A stretch of DNA of 64,000 nt, from the NCBI GenBank assembly GCA_029260575.1, contig JAJDDB010000004.1, positions 124,001 to 188,000 on the forward strand. Reading direction: 5' to 3'. Both the position numbers and the translations under genes were made by a program. Every line of letters begins with the position of its first letter. Positions within the stretch are counted from its first letter, which is position 1. Under the pieces are notes generated by a model, which did not search any database, was not told the DNA's origin, and saw nothing but the letters and a program-made list of their open reading frames with translations. This document shows, piece after piece, positions 61,478 through 64,000 of this stretch. This DNA comes from Phycisphaerales bacterium (lineage in GTDB: Bacteria; Planctomycetota; Phycisphaerae; Phycisphaerales; SM1A02).

Positions 61478-62128
61478 TCACGCTCCCTTCTTGCCGGCGC
61501 GAAGCTGGAAGCGGCCGCGATCGACCTTCTCGAAGCGCGACTCCTTTCCCTTCTTCGAGATCTCGCGGATGATCGCCGCGTAGAGCGTGGCGGACGGCGT
61601 CTTGCCGCTGGTGGACCAGAGCTTCTTCGCGATCGCCTGCTCGACGATGTCCTTGCAGCCCATCGGCTCCTTGGCCTTGGCAAGGATTTGGGCGGCGGCG
61701 TCGAGAATGCCGGTGCGCTTCTTCGTCTCGCCCTTGGCCCGCGTCTTGGGCGTCTTGCCGCCCGCCGCGCCCTTCGTCGTCTTGGGCTGTTTCTCGCCAC
61801 GCGTCGCCTTCGACCGAGTCGAGGCATTCGCCTTGGGGGCTCGCGACATCGCCCGCTCGCTGGCCGTCTTGCCGTCCGCGCTCGCCTTCCGCTCGTCGCG
61901 GACCCGGGCGTTCTCCTGGTCGGCCGCAGCAACGGCCTTGGCCTGGGGCTTCGTCATCGCCGACGCCCGCAGACGCTGGGCGCTCTTGATGCGGACCTTC
62001 TTCTTCGTGGCCAGGTTCGTCGCGTCCCAGCCGCCGCCGGGGTTCTCCGCGTCGATGCGAACGTCGGTGAGCTTGTCGCTCACCTTGGCGCGATAGACGC
62101 TCCCGATCTTGATGTCTGCCTTCTTCAT
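61478..62128 (-). CDS. HARE-HTH domain protein with basic linker
   Basis: The 216-aa protein has an N-terminal beta-rich part (IKIGSVYRAKVSDKLTDVRIDAENPGGGWDATNLATKKKVRI). A long Lys/Ala/Thr-rich linker follows. A C-terminal HARE-HTH domain (ILDAAAQILAKAKEPMGCKDIVEQAIAKKLWSTSGKTPSATLYAAIIREISKKGKESRFEKVDRGRFQL) ends it. HARE-HTH modules occur in restriction enzymes and chromatin proteins and are thought to sense DNA modification. The ATG at 62128 has aggac upstream. It is flanked by two small genes in the same direction. Confidence 0.8.
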   Translation of the reverse strand: MKKADIKIGSVYRAKVSDKLTDVRIDAENPGGGWDATNLATKKKVRIKSAQRLRASAMTKPQAKAVAAADQENARVRDERKASADGKTASERAMSRAPKANASTRSKATRGEKQPKTTKGAAGGKTPKTRAKGETKKRTGILDAAAQILAKAKEPMGCKDIVEQAIAKKLWSTSGKTPSATLYAAIIREISKKGKESRFEKVDRGRFQLRAGKKGA

Positions 62129-62161
62129 GTCGTATGTCCTTTCGAGCAATGGTGTGAAACG

Positions 62162-62187
62162 AAAACCCGCCGCTCAACGGCGGCGGG
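62162..62187 (-). terminator. Hairpin terminator after the DUF6900 gene
   Basis: On the minus strand CCCGCCGCCG-ttgag-CGGCGGG is followed by TTTTCGTTT, two bases after the DUF6900 stop. It may partly separate that gene from the HARE-HTH gene. Confidence 0.65.
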
Positions 62188-62188
62188 C

Positions 62189-62413
62189 TCAGGGAATCTG
62201 GTGGATGCTGACCTTGGCTCCGCATCGTGGACACGGAGCCGTGGTCGGTGGCCGGCTTGTCCGGCCGGCGGCGTAGGCGAGTTCAAGTGCCTCTTTGATG
62301 CTCCAGGCCGCGAGGTCATGGAAGTCGAGGTCGTCGCTCCGCCGCGTGTCGAGCGTCGGCATGTCGAGAACGCGTTGGGCGATCTCCTCGAGCGTACGGT
62401 CGCGGGTCGTCAT
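62189..62413 (-). CDS. DUF6900 small zinc-type protein
   Basis: The 74-aa protein has LEEIAQRVLDMPTLDTRRSDDLDFHDLAAWSIKEALELAYAAG, which matches the DUF6900 pattern found in phages and mobile elements, and one CPRCG pair at the end that may be half of a zinc site. Its role is unknown. It is divergent from the packaging genes that follow. Confidence 0.75.
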   Translation of the reverse strand: MTTRDRTLEEIAQRVLDMPTLDTRRSDDLDFHDLAAWSIKEALELAYAAGRTSRPPTTAPCPRCGAKVSIHQIP

Positions 62414-62538
62414 GGCGTCGTGCTCCTTTCACGCACACAAGGGCATGACCTCGCGAACACATCAAGCCGGCTGCGCGAGGATTCGCCGACTGTGGGCAAC
62501 TTCGCCGCGAAACTCGGCCACATCTGGCGGAGGGCGGC

Positions 62539-62778
62539 GTGACGACGGAGCCCGATGTCAAACAGGGGCAACTGAACCCGGCTGCGATTGGCCCGGCGGA
62601 CCTCGCGCGCCTGCTGTCCGCAGCGGCCGGCGTGCAGATCGATGAGGACGGAATACGCGACGACATCGATGCCGGCGCGCCGGTGAACCCGGACGGAACG
62701 CTGAACCTCGTGCACTACGCCGCGTGGCTCGTGCGGCAACTGGCCGCGCAGGGAGGCGGGGCCCGTGGTGGCGATTGA
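62539..62778 (+). CDS. Small protein, likely terminase-associated
   Basis: The 79-aa protein (GTG start) reads LNPAAIGPADLARLLSAAAG ... LNLVHYAAWLVRQLAAQ. The same layout (xLxPxxLxxLLN ... xxxLIRYVAWLVQE) occurs in the first 60 residues of the terminase that follows, so it is probably a separate copy of that DNA-binding or interaction domain. It overlaps the terminase by 14 bases. A role as small terminase subunit is an inference. Confidence 0.65.
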   Translation: MTTEPDVKQGQLNPAAIGPADLARLLSAAAGVQIDEDGIRDDIDAGAPVNPDGTLNLVHYAAWLVRQLAAQGGGARGGD

Positions 62779-64000
62779 TCCACGCAACCTGCGCCCATCA
62801 GAGCTGGCCCAACTGCTGAATTCGACGCCGTTGGGCGAGGTCATCGGCGAGCGGCAGCTTCGGCGGCACCGGACCCGCGCCGGCATGCGCGTGTCCTCCG
62901 CGACGGAGCCGAGCCGGGTCGATCTGATTCGCTACGTCGCATGGCTCGTGCAGGAGCACCGGCGTCTGTCAGTCGAGCCCGATGGCCTGACCGGTTACGA
63001 CGCTCACCGTGAACGAGCCCGTGACCGGAGCATCGCGCTGTCGTTGTCGGGCCGGAACATCGGCGAACTTCCCGAGGTGGCTGATCGAGAACGGAAGGCG
63101 CGGGCAGAGAAGGACTTCCGGTTCTTCTGCGAGCTGTACTTCCCGCAAACGTTCACGCTCGAATGGTCGGACGACCATCTGAAGGTCATCGCGAAGATCG
63201 AGCAGGCCGTACTCGAGGGCGGGCTGTTCGCGATGGCCATGCCCCGTGGCAGCGGCAAGACGACGCTGTGCGAGATCGCGTGTCTCTGGGCGATCCTCAT
63301 CGGCGCCCGCGAGTTCGTGTGCCTGATCGGCGCCGACGAGGAGCACGCCGCGAACATGCTCGACTCGATCAAGGCGGAGCTCGAGAACAATGAACTGCTG
63401 CTGGCGGACTTCCCGGAGGTCGTCTACCCGATCCACTGCCTCGAAGGAATCCACCAGCGCGCTGGCGGCCAGCTCTTTGAGGGCAAGTCGACGAACATCG
63501 GCTGGACGGCGAAGGAGATCGCACTGCCGACCATCGCTGAATCGAAGGCCAGCGGCGCCATCATCCGTGTCGCCGGCATCACCGGGCGGATCCGCGGCAT
63601 GAAGCACAAGCGAGTGGACGGCCAGTCGGTGCGTCCATCGCTCGTTCTCATCGATGACCCGCAAACGGATGAGTCAGCTCGCTCACCATCACAGTGCGTG
63701 ACGCGCGAACGCATTCTCGCTGGCGCGATCCTCGGCCTCGCCGGGCCGGGCAAGAAGATCGCCGGCCTCATGACCATCACCGTCGTGAGACCCGACGACA
63801 TGGCCGATCGCTTGCTCGATCGCGAGAAACACCCACAGTGGCAAGGCGAGCGAACGCGAATGGTCTACTCGTTCCCCACAGACGAAGCGCTGTGGGCGCA
63901 GTATGCCGAACTGCGCGCCGACAGCCTCCGGAACGACGAAGGCATCCGTCGCGCGACCGAGTTCTATGGCGCGAATCAGACCGCGATGGATGAGGGCGCG
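62765..64000 (+). CDS. Phage terminase large subunit, cut by window end
   Basis: The motor and nuclease of DNA packaging; 412 codons are visible with no stop before position 64000. The N-terminal domain (about 1-60) resembles the preceding small protein. The ATPase has Walker A AMPRGSGKTTLCEIACLW near residue 160, and Walker B PSLVLIDDPQTDESA near 295. The nuclease domain lies beyond the window. Starts at 62765 (GTG) or 62768 (GTG) are both possible. It shows that the element is phage-derived. Confidence 0.9.
   Translation, partial: MVAIDPRNLRPSELAQLLNSTPLGEVIGERQLRRHRTRAGMRVSSATEPSRVDLIRYVAWLVQEHRRLSVEPDGLTGYDAHRERARDRSIALSLSGRNIGELPEVADRERKARAEKDFRFFCELYFPQTFTLEWSDDHLKVIAKIEQAVLEGGLFAMAMPRGSGKTTLCEIACLWAILIGAREFVCLIGADEEHAANMLDSIKAELENNELLLADFPEVVYPIHCLEGIHQRAGGQLFEGKSTNIGWTAKEIALPTIAESKASGAIIRVAGITGRIRGMKHKRVDGQSVRPSLVLIDDPQTDESARSPSQCVTRERILAGAILGLAGPGKKIAGLMTITVVRPDDMADRLLDREKHPQWQGERTRMVYSFPTDEALWAQYAELRADSLRNDEGIRRATEFYGANQTAMDEGA

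Noticed and set aside
61109-62542. Plus-strand open frame of 477 codons
   Set aside because: It lies antisense to three better-supported minus-strand genes, and its Arg/Leu/Gly-rich product has no motif. Long antisense frames are expected in high-GC DNA.
47002-64000. Integrative conjugative element
   Set aside because: I saw no relaxase, coupling protein or type IV secretion genes; a large terminase and Sak4/RusA block point to a phage origin instead.

Overview
The window looks like a chromosome segment of a planctomycete, most likely of the class Phycisphaerae. This placement is an inference. It rests on several proteins with prepilin cleavage/methylation signals, a futalosine-pathway menaquinone gene (mqnA), an unusual sigma-like protein carrying the FLKYRA motif, and a sulfated-polysaccharide locus. 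Nothing in the window fixes the species. The left half (about 1-35,000) is ordinary chromosome. The right half (about 35,100-64,000) is accessory DNA, visibly richer in G and C, which begins just after a tRNA-Asn(GTT) gene.

Chromosomal part. Housekeeping genes come first: rho, psuG, a DEAD-box helicase, alr, mqnA, a sigma/HTH hybrid, rplM-rpsI, a CPBP membrane protease, a lipoprotein, the Mrp-type Fe-S carrier and an LTxxQ-type periplasmic protein. From 14.8 to 29.8 kb lies a surface-polysaccharide locus: a nucleotide-sugar dehydrogenase, two glycosyltransferases, a polysaccharide deacetylase, an FkbM methyltransferase, three sulfotransferases, an O-antigen-ligase/polymerase-like protein, an SGNH hydrolase and a flippase. 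It ends with sat and cysC, which make the PAPS that the sulfotransferases need. Three pseudopilin genes, one unknown gene, prfA, rpmE and tRNA-Asn follow.

Defence island (35.4-46.7 kb, all on the minus strand). Nine genes read in one direction, mostly joined by 4-8 bp stop/start overlaps: a half-size specificity subunit, hsdM, a patatin phospholipase (CapV-like), a CD-NTase, an E2-like protein fused to a SEC-C zinc motif, a full-size hsdS, a DinD-like gene, hsdR and a YgjP-type metallopeptidase. A complete short type II CBASS (effector, nucleotide cyclase, E2) is therefore built into the middle of a type I restriction-modification operon, exactly between hsdM and hsdS. One promoter with a near-consensus -35 box drives the operon. 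Two copies of a 21-bp dyad (GTCAGTA-N7-TACTGAY) sit around it, one of them over the first start codon. This is the most interesting object in the window.

Integrative element (47.0-64.0 kb, continuing past the end). It starts with four overlapping genes (an 80-aa protein, a DUF2924 protein, a large serine recombinase and a small HTH protein). Next come a two-gene module of unknown function and an element-encoded sigma factor. A replication-recombination block follows: PD-(D/E)XK exonuclease, Sak4-like ATPase, DUF669, RusA, SF2 helicase and primase-helicase. After that are a cluster of GCGCGCAC palindromes that may be the origin, a ParB-methyltransferase fusion, an opposing three-gene cassette with a HARE-HTH protein, a small putative packaging protein and a large terminase cut by the window end. 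It is a prophage or phage-derived element. Copies of the motif GGTTTRCAG..GGGTTGG beside tRNA-Asn and just before the recombinase operon suggest that elements have been stacked at this tRNA.
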